Assembly (NCBI GenBank): GCA_943331005.2
Contig: CALQJX020000013.1
Span: 1-64,000, forward strand
From: Bordetella parapertussis
Lineage (GTDB): Bacteria > Bacteroidota > Bacteroidia > Chitinophagales > Chitinophagaceae
Direction of reading: 5' to 3'
Length of the DNA: 64,000 nt
The notes below the pieces were generated by a model. The model was given only the letters and a program-made list of their open reading frames with translations. It had not been told where the DNA came from and did no database searches. The position numbers were made by a program, and so were the translations under genes. Positions 46,633 to 54,603 of the stretch are shown piece by piece (the stretch's first letter is position 1; the number at the start of each line of letters is the position of its first letter).

Positions 46633-47418
46633 ATGAACAGGCAATATATAGATATGACAGGAAGGGAAGTGAATATTCCTTTCCCTCCACGCCGCATCAT
46701 TTCTTTGGTGCCTTCACAAACCGAATTGCTTTTTGATCTGGGTTTGGATGAAGAGGTGGTAGGTATTACCAAGTTTTGTGTGCATCCTGAAGAGTGGTTT
46801 CGGAACAAAAAAAGGGTTGGTGGTACTAAAACGGTTCATCTGGATATTGTGCGCAACCTGCAACCCGATCTTATCATTGCTAATAAGGAAGAGAATACGC
46901 GTGAACAGGTAGAAGAACTGGCACTTCAATTCCCGGTCTGGGTAAGTGACATTACTACCATTGACCATGGACTGGATATGATACGGAAGATTGGTATTAT
47001 AACAGGGAGGGAGGAAAATGCAGACCAACTGGCAAAAGAGATACAGGAAGGCTTTAAGGATATTAGTAGTATCGCAAAACCACTTAAAGTAGCTTATTAT
47101 ATCTGGAAAGACCCATGGATGACAGTAGGGGGAGATACATTCATCAGTGATGTTATTACCCGCATAGGGTGGAAGAATGTAGTTGCCGAAAAGAACAGAT
47201 ACCCTGAAGTGGCTCCATCAGAACTGACTGGTACTGGTGTAGCACTTATACTCCTATCCTCGGAACCATACCCCTTTAAAGAAAAACACATTGCAGAGAT
47301 TCAGTCCTTGCATCCGGATGCACATATCATGCTGGTTGATGGTGAAATGTTTAGCTGGTATGGCAGCAGAATGAAGGAGGCAATCCCTTATTTGCGCGAA
47401 CTTATCTCAACATTATAG
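46633..47418 (+). CDS. Helical-backbone metal-receptor protein without signal peptide
   Basis: A 261-aa BtuF/periplasmic-binding-like fold: RRIISLVPSQTELLFDLGL, GGTKTVHLDIVRNLQPDLIIANKEEN, DGEMFSWYGSRM. The family is normally exported and delivers cobalamin or iron-siderophore to an ABC importer. Here the protein starts directly at the domain with no signal, TM or lipobox, and no transporter genes are adjacent. It is probably cytoplasmic; what it binds is unknown. It is coupled to the SDR. Confidence 0.82.
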   Translation: MNRQYIDMTGREVNIPFPPRRIISLVPSQTELLFDLGLDEEVVGITKFCVHPEEWFRNKKRVGGTKTVHLDIVRNLQPDLIIANKEENTREQVEELALQFPVWVSDITTIDHGLDMIRKIGIITGREENADQLAKEIQEGFKDISSIAKPLKVAYYIWKDPWMTVGGDTFISDVITRIGWKNVVAEKNRYPEVAPSELTGTGVALILLSSEPYPFKEKHIAEIQSLHPDAHIMLVDGEMFSWYGSRMKEAIPYLRELISTL

Positions 47419-47426
47419 CTTCCGGC

Positions 47427-48016
47427 TTATATGATCTTATTTTCGTAGGCAAATTTTATGAGCCCGATAATACTCTGGGTATTAGTCTACCTGAAAATGT
47501 TCTTTCTATGCGTTTCTACAGTTCGCTCGCTGATACACAGGGTATCTGCTATCTGTTTATTACTCAGTTCCTGCTCTATTAGTCTTATTATCTCAATGTC
47601 TCTGTTAGTGAGGTGCGCTACTGGCTGGTCTATATTTTTCACTGCTTTCATTAACCCCCGGGTTATTTCGGGAGAGAAATAATTTTCGCCTTTTGCAACT
47701 TTTTTCAGTGCTTCGATCAGCTCTCTTTTGCCTGTATTTTTTAATATTTAACCAGATATGCCTGAATCAAGTATCTGTCCTATAATACCTATATCGCTAT
47801 GCATAGATAGTGCTAAAATATAGACACCCGGATATTGCCTTTGTAACATTGTGGCAAATTCTACGCCGGTTATCTCTGGCATCTGTAGATTTGTGAGTAC
47901 AATATCTGCTTTGATACGACCCATCATAGCAGCCACATCTGCCGGGTGGTTGCTGGTGCCTGTTATTTCAAATTCAGGTTCATGCAGCAGAAAGCATCAT
48001 TTTTTTTCTTGCTCAT
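47427..48016 (-). pseudogene. Broken LuxR/NarL-type response regulator
   Basis: Reading the reverse strand from ATG 48016 gives a start, a frameshift after an A-run, then LLHEPEFEITGTSNHPADVAAMM and a receiver middle (ADIVLTNLQMPEITGVEFA, YPGVYILALSMH). At 47747 a TAA replaces the expected Tyr in GISG(Y)ILKNTGK. The frame then encodes a typical LuxR HTH (LTNRDIEIIRLI, SNKQIADTLCISERTVETHRKNI) with a second TAG in its last helix, then KFAYENKII. The segment bearing the first acidic residues is deleted. At least three lesions: dead. Confidence 0.85.
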
Positions 48017-48108
48017 ATTCTTGTTTTTTTTAGAAGGTTCTCAATCAATAAAAGATCATTTTAGAGCTCTTTTATGACCTCAAAAGTACCTTGGGCCGAA
48101 AAGCTGTA

Positions 48109-48128
48109 TATACCCTCTATTGGGTATA
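48109..48128. promoter_or_regulatory. Inverted repeat TATACCC-N6-GGGTATA, candidate operator
   Basis: A perfect 7-bp inverted repeat with a 6-nt spacer lies in the intergenic region between the divergent response-regulator pseudogene and the kinase at 48292. The TACCC half-sites resemble NarL-type heptamers (TACYYMT). It is probably the relic or active site of the cognate regulator. Confidence 0.45.
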
Positions 48129-48291
48129 GTTCAGAATTTGAATAGGGGAAACAATTTTCATTATTTGAGAGGTTTCTTATTTAATAATTTCATTATTAAA
48201 GTATGTGAAGGAATGAAGTTGATTGCTGAATTGACTATTTTTACACTATCAGTAATACCTCCTTGTATTTTGATTTACTAACCCGGAAAAC

Positions 48292-49401
48292 ATGAAAAAA
48301 GCGACAACACCATTGGGGCTACTGGTAGCCGACAATGTGCCCGCACTGCTTGCCTATTGGGACAAAGACCTGAAATGCAGATATGCCAATGATGCTTATC
48401 TGGACTGGTTTGGTAAGACCAGTGCAGAAATGATAGGTGAAATGACCATTATAGATCTGCTTGGCGCTACATATGGTCCGTATGAACCACAAATAAAGGG
48501 TGCACTAGCTGGTTTGCCACAAGAAATGGTGCTTGTTTTGCCATTGCCAGACGGAGACATAAAACACTATCTGCAAGTAAGTCTGATCCCGGATTTAGAT
48601 CTGGACGGACTTAAGGGAATAGTAATGTATGCGGCAGACATTACTCCGGTAAAAATACTGGAACAACAAATCGAGAACTCAAATGAAGTGATCAGATCTC
48701 AAAACAGGAGTTTACTCAATTTTGCAAATATTGTTACCCACGACCTGCGAGGTTATACTTTCAATCTAGAAAGCCTGCTGGGCATGTTTGAAGTAGAAAC
48801 AGACGAAGATGAGAAAAAGGAAATACTCGACAGTTTGAAAGATCTGTCGGGAATATTTAAGTCTACAGTCAAAAATTTATCAGATATTGTTTCCATACAA
48901 AACCATGGAGACATCCCTATGGAAGAAGTGAATCTTTACGAATGCGTAGCTAAGGCTACAGAGGTTTTAGGTCCGCAAATAAAAGCATCAAACGCAGTTG
49001 TGAAAGTGAATGTAAGTCCCTTTGTATACATACACGCTAATCCTGCATATTTGGAAAGTATAGTCTATAACTTCCTGAGTAATGCCATAAAATACAAACA
49101 TCCTGAACGTGATCCGGTTGTGGAGTTAAGTACTATGGTTGTTGCTAACGAAACTATACTTAGCATAAAAGATAACGGAAGAGGTATAGATCTTAATAAA
49201 CACAGAGGTGAGTTGTTTGGTATGTACAAAACCTTTCATGACAATGAAGATGCCACAGGCATAGGGCTTTTCATATCAAAATATCAGGTAGATAGTATGG
49301 GAGGAAGGATAGGAGTGGAGAGTCTGGTGAATAGAGGTACCTGGTTCAGGATCTATTTTAAGACCAGGAATGTAACATCAGAAATAAAAGTGATAGGCTG
49401 A
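48292..49401 (+). CDS. PAS-domain histidine kinase, orphan
   Basis: A 369-aa cytoplasmic kinase. It has a PAS-like domain (residues ~10-118; VPALLAYWDKDLKCRYANDAYLDWFG), a HisKA-type dimerisation region with H150 in NIVTHDLRGYTFNLE, and a HATPase domain (NFLSNAIKYKHP, DNGRGIDL, TGIGLFISKYQVDSMGG). No TM or sensor segment is present. The only response regulator adjacent is the pseudogene on the other strand, so it may signal to a distant partner or be decaying itself. Confidence 0.9.
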   Translation: MKKATTPLGLLVADNVPALLAYWDKDLKCRYANDAYLDWFGKTSAEMIGEMTIIDLLGATYGPYEPQIKGALAGLPQEMVLVLPLPDGDIKHYLQVSLIPDLDLDGLKGIVMYAADITPVKILEQQIENSNEVIRSQNRSLLNFANIVTHDLRGYTFNLESLLGMFEVETDEDEKKEILDSLKDLSGIFKSTVKNLSDIVSIQNHGDIPMEEVNLYECVAKATEVLGPQIKASNAVVKVNVSPFVYIHANPAYLESIVYNFLSNAIKYKHPERDPVVELSTMVVANETILSIKDNGRGIDLNKHRGELFGMYKTFHDNEDATGIGLFISKYQVDSMGGRIGVESLVNRGTWFRIYFKTRNVTSEIKVIG

Positions 49402-49475
49402 GAAACATTGAATCAGCATGTGAGGAAGAGATAGTTCAAATATTCAATCTAATACTTCATAGATATGCCCCTTCC

Positions 49476-49652
49476 TTAGCATGTAAGATTGGATACATGA
49501 ACATGTATCTGTTCACCGGATACTCTTAATATACGGTCGCAGTCATCAAGATCGAAAGTAACAGAAATCGAAGGAAATAGCCACTGCATTTCAGTAGCTA
49601 TTTCGTCTGCGGTATCGTTCTTGTCTATATTTGTTTTAAAGACCTCGATCAT
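49476..49652 (-). CDS. Small HMA-like protein, C-terminus probably frameshifted
   Basis: A 58-aa ORF from ATG 49652, overlapping the end of the DUF1801 gene by 17 bp. The sequence IEVFKTNIDKN...FPSISVTFDLDDCDRILRV matches a small Bacteroidota family of metal-binding-domain (HMA)-like shape that usually has ~70 aa and a final GYxCEVL segment. Reading another frame past the stop recovers LRKGHIYEVLD ending at 49444, so a one- or two-base indel likely shortened it. Its function is unknown; a sequencing error is possible. Confidence 0.6.
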   Translation of the reverse strand: MIEVFKTNIDKNDTADEIATEMQWLFPSISVTFDLDDCDRILRVSGEQIHVHVSNLTC

Positions 49653-50046
49653 TTGTCTTTTTCTTATTGTTTTTGGCAGCTGCTTTTGCCATTGCTTTCT
49701 CCTTGTTCATTTTTATTCTGAACTTAACGATACGTTTCACCAGAGCCAATGGCATCGGTTTGTCGATCGGGAACTGTATTGCACCTTTAGACCATTTTAG
49801 TTCATCCAGCTCATCTTTGAAATGTTCTATTCCTGCCCCGGTAGGGTAGAAGCCAATGTGCGCCTTATATGCGGCAAAATATACCAGCACACCACCATCT
49901 TGCTGAAAGGCAGGCATGTTATAGCTAATTACTTCATTTGCATCAGGTGCTGCAGTTTTAATGGTTTGCCGCAAGGTCTCTAGCAGAGGTTGTGTATGCG
50001 CCTGCTGCATCGATATATAGCTATTTATGTCTGTAAAGGTGGTCAT
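49636..50046 (-). CDS. DUF1801 / iron-chaperone-like protein
   Basis: A 136-aa protein from ATG 50046: TDINSYISMQQAHTQPLLETLRQTIKTAAPDANEVISYNMPAF, FAAYKAHIGFYP, and a Lys-rich tail. This is the DUF1801/YdhG class, whose tail may bind nucleic acid. It is third-last in a reverse-strand operon with DoxX and SRPBCC genes. Such combinations recur in Bacteroidota, but no function is established. Confidence 0.8.
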   Translation of the reverse strand: MTTFTDINSYISMQQAHTQPLLETLRQTIKTAAPDANEVISYNMPAFQQDGGVLVYFAAYKAHIGFYPTGAGIEHFKDELDELKWSKGAIQFPIDKPMPLALVKRIVKFRIKMNKEKAMAKAAAKNNKKKTNDRGL

Positions 50047-50056
50047 AATGAAGGTG

Positions 50057-50437
50057 TTATGAGTTGACCTCTTCTTTTTCCAGTTTGTTGTAGAAGGTAT
50101 ATGATAGGGCAAAAAGTAGCACCCAAACCAGCAATATCATAGACTGCGGTTGCAACCCATCTACTGAATATACCGAATACATGGCACCTGCCAGATCAAA
50201 AGCAAGACCGGCATAGGCCCATTCTTTCAGCCTGGAAGGTATGGGAAGCAAAATGGCTACAGATCCTAATATTTTTGCCACACCTATGAATACAGTGAAG
50301 TAGTTTGGGTAGCCCAAATGGTCTTTCATGAATTTTACAGTATCTGCATTAAGTAGCACATTAGGAATTGCAGTTACCAGCATCGAAACTGAGAATAACA
50401 CTGTAAATATCCAGCATAGAGTTTTCGTCTTTTTCAT
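50057..50437 (-). CDS. DoxX-like four-TM protein
   Basis: A 126-aa protein with four TM helices: MKKTKTLCWIFTVLFSVSMLV, YFTVFIGVAKILGSVAILL, WAYAGLAFDLAGAMYS and MILLVWVLLFALSYTFY. The conserved Gly/Asp pattern fits the DoxX superfamily. It lies 10 bp from the DUF1801 gene and 30 bp from a SRPBCC gene, giving the frequent SRPBCC-DoxX pairing. Confidence 0.85.
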   Translation of the reverse strand: MKKTKTLCWIFTVLFSVSMLVTAIPNVLLNADTVKFMKDHLGYPNYFTVFIGVAKILGSVAILLPIPSRLKEWAYAGLAFDLAGAMYSVYSVDGLQPQSMILLVWVLLFALSYTFYNKLEKEEVNS

Positions 50438-50467
50438 ACTATTTTCTTGTTTACGTATAGATGTGTG

Positions 50468-51004
50468 TTATTGCTCAGCAAATTTTTTCAGATTCGCCAG
50501 GCTTTGGTCCAGACTTTTGGAAAGCATACTTATCATAATAGGTTTCAAAGCGTTCATCGGGAATTTCATTTTGCTGTTGAAGCTCCACTGAACCAGTGTT
50601 TTACCGTCGGTAGTAGCAGTTGTTTTTATTGCAGCAGCAGCTATGTCCTGCATTGGTCTGATGAAGCGTAGTTCATAATTAATAGACTTGTCCTGCTCTA
50701 TTTTCAGGATCTTTTGTGCTCCCGCACCCACATTTCTATGATTGGTGCTGTCCCATGAATAAACAAAGCCTTCCTGACCATCTGTACCGCTATATTCTTT
50801 TTTCATGCCCGGATCCATCATCATCCACATATTGAAGTTGTCGTGGTTTTTAAGGAGTCGTACATGCCCGAATACTTGCTGCACCGGCTTGTCTATCATT
50901 ATGCTACGCTCTATGTTCATATCCTTGCCCGTAAATGCAGCAATGAGCAGCAATAAAATGGCAATAGCAGCTATCACCATTAGTATGGTAAGAAAAACAC
51001 TCAT
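50468..51004 (-). CDS. Membrane-anchored SRPBCC protein
   Basis: A 178-aa protein: N-terminal TM helix (VFLTILMVIAAIAILLLLIAAF), then a SRPBCC fold (MIDKPVQQVFGHVRLLKNHDNFNMW, DSTNHRNVGAGAQKI, LVQWSFNSKMKFPMN). Such proteins bind hydrophobic ligands. Second gene of the reverse-strand operon. Confidence 0.82.
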   Translation of the reverse strand: MSVFLTILMVIAAIAILLLLIAAFTGKDMNIERSIMIDKPVQQVFGHVRLLKNHDNFNMWMMMDPGMKKEYSGTDGQEGFVYSWDSTNHRNVGAGAQKILKIEQDKSINYELRFIRPMQDIAAAAIKTTATTDGKTLVQWSFNSKMKFPMNALKPIMISMLSKSLDQSLANLKKFAEQ

Positions 51005-51026
51005 TTTGTTTTAATTATTAAGTTAC

Positions 51027-51452
51027 TTAATTGGATTCAACATAGTTTTTGAAATTATCAAGTATACATTGCCAGCCAAATCTTTGCATTTCTTCAGGAT
51101 TCTCATTTTCCATCTCGAAGGTTTCTACAATGTTGGTGGTGTTGTCGCTGGTACTGAAAGTGATTGCTACTGTCCGGTTATCATCCAGCGTATATGCTAA
51201 GTGAGCATTTTCAATTACCTCAGTATAGGTGCCGCTAAAGTCGAATCCGAAACTACCGTCTTTTGCTTCCATTCTGGTCAGGAATCTTCCTCCTGTGCGT
51301 GCATCATTTTCGGCACGGGGAGTATGCCAGTCGGCCGATGCGGAGCACCATCTGGTTATATGTTCGGGGGTATTCCAGTATTCCCATACTTTATCTACTG
51401 GGGCATTTATGTTGGTTTCAATTGTGATCTTTTTATTTGCGTTCTCCATTTT
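51027..51452 (-). CDS. AHSA1-type SRPBCC protein
   Basis: A 141-aa cytosolic SRPBCC protein from ATG 51452, with the typical start KKITIETNINAPVDKVWEYWNTPEHITRWCSA and end QRFGWQCILDNFKNYVES. It matches the AHSA1 subfamily (Bet v 1-like cavity). As the first gene of a five-gene reverse-strand operon it lies just inside rnpB. The ArsR-type regulator often found in front of this class is absent. Confidence 0.85.
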   Translation of the reverse strand, partial: KMENANKKITIETNINAPVDKVWEYWNTPEHITRWCSASADWHTPRAENDARTGGRFLTRMEAKDGSFGFDFSGTYTEVIENAHLAYTLDDNRTVAITFSTSDNTTNIVETFEMENENPEEMQRFGWQCILDNFKNYVESN

Positions 51453-51625
51453 GAAATAGTTTGCGGGATGAATATATATGCAAATATGCGACGTAAAAAT
51501 GTAAAATGCGATGTGCAAATAAGACAATAAAAGGGTGTGTTTGCGACAAATGTTCAGATTTTAATTAAGATTTAATGAGATGTGTTTATTCTTGCTGGTA
51601 TGTATCACAGTGTGGCTTGTGTTGT

Positions 51626-51633
51626 TACCTTTG
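51626..51633 (+). promoter_or_regulatory. -7 element of rnpB
   Basis: TACCTTTG matches TAnnTTTG and ends 5 bp before the RNase P RNA begins, which is the correct distance for a transcription start. Confidence 0.6.
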
Positions 51634-51638
51634 CTGTG

Positions 51639-52041
51639 CTACAATGCCGGGTTATCGCCTGTATCTATGAGATATTGGAGGAAAGTCCGGACAGCATAGA
51701 GCAGCGCACTACCTAACGGGTAGGCCTTCAGTAAAACGGGGGACAGACAGTGCCACAGAAAATAACCGCCGGTCGTGGTTGCAGTAGATGCGGTTTTCGT
51801 ATTTGTTGCAGCTACGGCAGGTAAGGGTGAAAACGTAGTGTAAGAGACTACGGTGTGTTGCGGCAACACAACACAGGGGTAAACCTTGCGTGCTGAAATG
51901 CCAAATAAGCATGCGCTTGAGGATGGCTCGTCCGATGCATGTGGGTTGGCAGCGAGAGGCAATATGTGAGTATTGTCCCAGATAAATGATAGCCCATTTC
52001 CTGCAAGGGAGAGGACAGGATCCGGCTTACAGGCATTGTAG
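51639..52041 (+). ncRNA. rnpB: RNase P RNA (class A)
   Basis: The RNA contains the universal GAGGAAAGTCC at 51678-51688, ACAGTGCCACAGAAA, GGTAAGGGTGAAA and TAAGAGAC blocks, and closes with GATAAATGAT and GACAGGATCCGGCTTA. The first bases CTACAATGCC pair with the last GGCATTGTAG to form P1. It is the catalytic part of the tRNA 5'-processing ribozyme. A T-run from 52042 probably serves as the terminator. Confidence 0.95.
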
Positions 52042-52100
52042 TTTTTCTTTTTTTGATAATTGCCCTATCTTACCCCGTAGGTAGCCCTTGGTGAAAGCAT

Positions 52101-53486
52101 ATGGTATTCAACTCTCCTCAATTTCTGGTCTTTTTCCTGATAGTGACCATCGGTTTCTTCAGGCTGAAAAATCAGAATGCCCGTGTGTGGTTGTTGCTGC
52201 TAGCCAGTTGCTATTTCTACATGACCTTTGTTCCGGTCTATATCCTGATTCTGTTTTTTACCATTGCAGTAGACTACGTAGCCGGTATACATATTCACAA
52301 GTCAGCCGGACAAAAGAGGAAACTATTGCTGATAGCCAGTATAGTTGCCAATCTGGGGGTACTCATCTTTTATAAGTATTTCAATTTTTTGCTTGGCAAT
52401 CTGGCACCGGTCATAGGCTATATTGTGCCACATTGCCAACTACCCTACATAGATATTTTATTACCTGTCGGATTGTCTTTTCATACCTTTCAGGCAATGA
52501 GCTATACCATAGAGGTATACAGAGGTAATCAGCAACCAGAACGCGATCCTGTGGTTTATGCATTATATGTTATGTATTACCCTCAGCTGGTAGCAGGCCC
52601 TATAGAAAGGCCGCAAAACATGTTGCACCAGTTTCACGAATTCCGCCCCTATGACCGAAACAGATTGAAAGAAGGAATGGCCAGAATGATGTGGGGTTTC
52701 TTCAAAAAAGTGGTGATAGCAGATCGTATGGCATTGGCTGCAGACTATACTTTTGGCAATTATACTGATCTGTCCTCTCTTTCTCTTATAGTTGGAGCCA
52801 TTTTCTACTCCATTCAGATATACTGCGATTTCTCCGGCTATTCGGATATTGCTATCGGGGCGTCAAAGGTCATGGGAATAAACCTAATGGAAAACTTCAA
52901 CCAACCCTACATTTCCAGGAGTATTGCTGAATTCTGGACAAGGTGGCATATTTCGCTTTTTACCTGGTTCAGAGATTATGTCTACATACCATTGGGGGGA
53001 AACAGAACAGGTGCGGGTAGGAGGAAGCGCAATGTAATAGTGGTGTTTCTGTTAAGTGGGTTTTGGCATGGCGCCAACTGGACTTTTATAGTATGGGGAG
53101 CGCTACACGGCATATTCACTCTTGTCTTACCTAAACGATCAATACTTTCAAATACTGTTTTGAAGGGAGTTTTTCAGGCGCTGTCTACTTTTTGTTTGGT
53201 TACAATATGTTGGGTGTTTTTCAGGGCTTCCGGTATCAGGGAGGCTTTTACCTATATCTGCAGAATGTTTGCCTTAGAAAATGGGGAATTCAGGATTGGA
53301 CTAAATCGGTTGGAGATGGTTTTCGGGATTTTACTCACTGCAATTATGATGTTAGTAGAAAATAGGCGAAATACACACCTGATAAAAAGTGAATCTCTCT
53401 ATTATTTATACATGGTTTCTATGGTATTCGTTTGTTATTTCTTTGGCGTTTTTAGTGAACATCAGTTCATTTATTTTCAATTTTAA
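52101..53486 (+). CDS. MBOAT family O-acyltransferase (AlgI-like)
   Basis: A 461-aa protein with about 11 TM segments. Signatures are LPVGLSFHTFQAMSYTIEVYRG, YYPQLVAGPIERPQN, FCDFSGYSDIAIGASKVMG, and the catalytic-type histidine H323 in FWHGANWTFIVWGALHG. It transfers acyl groups from the cytoplasmic side to an extracytoplasmic acceptor. The 1-bp overlap with the next SGNH gene forms an AlgI/AlgJ-like pair that probably O-acetylates an exopolysaccharide. The acceptor is unknown. Confidence 0.9.
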   Translation: MVFNSPQFLVFFLIVTIGFFRLKNQNARVWLLLLASCYFYMTFVPVYILILFFTIAVDYVAGIHIHKSAGQKRKLLLIASIVANLGVLIFYKYFNFLLGNLAPVIGYIVPHCQLPYIDILLPVGLSFHTFQAMSYTIEVYRGNQQPERDPVVYALYVMYYPQLVAGPIERPQNMLHQFHEFRPYDRNRLKEGMARMMWGFFKKVVIADRMALAADYTFGNYTDLSSLSLIVGAIFYSIQIYCDFSGYSDIAIGASKVMGINLMENFNQPYISRSIAEFWTRWHISLFTWFRDYVYIPLGGNRTGAGRRKRNVIVVFLLSGFWHGANWTFIVWGALHGIFTLVLPKRSILSNTVLKGVFQALSTFCLVTICWVFFRASGIREAFTYICRMFALENGEFRIGLNRLEMVFGILLTAIMMLVENRRNTHLIKSESLYYLYMVSMVFVCYFFGVFSEHQFIYFQF

Positions 53487-54505
53487 TGGATTTGAGAAAA
53501 GTTCTGACATATGTATTATTGGTTGCAGGAGTGGTTGTTTTGGCAACTGCTTCCAGCAGATCATTAGTGCTGGCTATATGGAACTGGGATAACACATACA
53601 AAGACAACAGAGATTGGTACCGTATCTATCATTCGCCGTGGGGCGATCTTGTTGCGCAGGCCAATATGGATGGAATGGAGAAATTCCGAGAGCCTAAGTT
53701 ATACAGTTACAGCAGGCCATCTCATTGTTCTGGTGGCAATGTGGCATTATTTATTTTTGGCGATAGCTATACCCGCGATATACCTGATTCTGCATTTTGT
53801 AATATCAGTAATTATAAAAACGAACGTGTTACAGGTAAATTCAATTTTGTACCGGTTGCAGGTAAGAAGAATGTACTGATCTTAGAAATGACAGAAAGAA
53901 ACATAAGAAGTATTCTTCATTCAAGAATAGATTTCATCCAGGCTCCAGCAGCAAATGTTTCTATGGCCGTTGAGGAAAGGAAAAGTTATGGTGCTTTCGT
54001 AAATAAGAATCTGGATTACTTATTGTTTCGTTTCAATTTTCTGAATCCGGTGAAGTTTTTGAAAGGAAAAATGAATTACACACTTTTTGACAGAGGGGAC
54101 GGAAATAGTGTACTATCAGATGACGGCAGATATCTTTTTTACAAACCTACCGTCCTGAATACTGGCATATATAGTAGCTATGCATCACTGCACGATACAG
54201 AGGTGACCTATCTGGCGCGGAAACTTAATAATATATATACCAATTTCAGGAAAATGGGTTTTGATGAGGTGTATTTGTCAGTTATTCCCAGTCCGGCAAG
54301 TATTTTGCAACCAGCTGGTTATAACAGGCTTATACCATTATTGCAGTCTTATCCTGATTTCCGAATAAAGGTCATTGATATTTATAAGCCATATAGTAGC
54401 TCTTCCCATCCTGAAGCTTATTACCGTCTTGGTGATACGCATTGGAACAATGATGGTATGCACTTATGGCTGGATATGGTTAATCTGGAATTGAATAAAT
54501 ATTAA
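53486..54505 (+). CDS. SGNH/ALGX-like O-acetylation partner
   Basis: A 339-aa protein with an N-terminal TM anchor. The catalytic triad is suggested by S94 in IFGDSYTRD and D317-x-H319 in RLGDTHWNNDGMHLW. The arrangement resembles AlgJ/AlgX/DltD-like SGNH enzymes that pass acetyl to polysaccharides. It overlaps the MBOAT gene by 1 bp. Confidence 0.82.
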   Translation: MDLRKVLTYVLLVAGVVVLATASSRSLVLAIWNWDNTYKDNRDWYRIYHSPWGDLVAQANMDGMEKFREPKLYSYSRPSHCSGGNVALFIFGDSYTRDIPDSAFCNISNYKNERVTGKFNFVPVAGKKNVLILEMTERNIRSILHSRIDFIQAPAANVSMAVEERKSYGAFVNKNLDYLLFRFNFLNPVKFLKGKMNYTLFDRGDGNSVLSDDGRYLFYKPTVLNTGIYSSYASLHDTEVTYLARKLNNIYTNFRKMGFDEVYLSVIPSPASILQPAGYNRLIPLLQSYPDFRIKVIDIYKPYSSSSHPEAYYRLGDTHWNNDGMHLWLDMVNLELNKY

Positions 54506-54578
54506 TTTAATTTTGAGTTTGCGTTAGCTACTTTATTTTTTTGTGAATTTCTGTGTAGGGATTCTAGTGCGCTTTTTA

Positions 54579-54586
54579 TACCTTTG
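54579..54586 (+). promoter_or_regulatory. -7 element of prs
   Basis: TACCTTTG matches TAnnTTTG and lies 17 bp before the ATG at 54604. A -33 TTG at usual distance is not clear. Confidence 0.55.
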
Positions 54587-54603
54587 CACTCCATTCAGCG
54601 TTT

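Noticed and set aside
51639..52036. Short open frames across the RNase P RNA
   Set aside because: The region is clearly rnpB with universal conserved blocks; the frames are chance.
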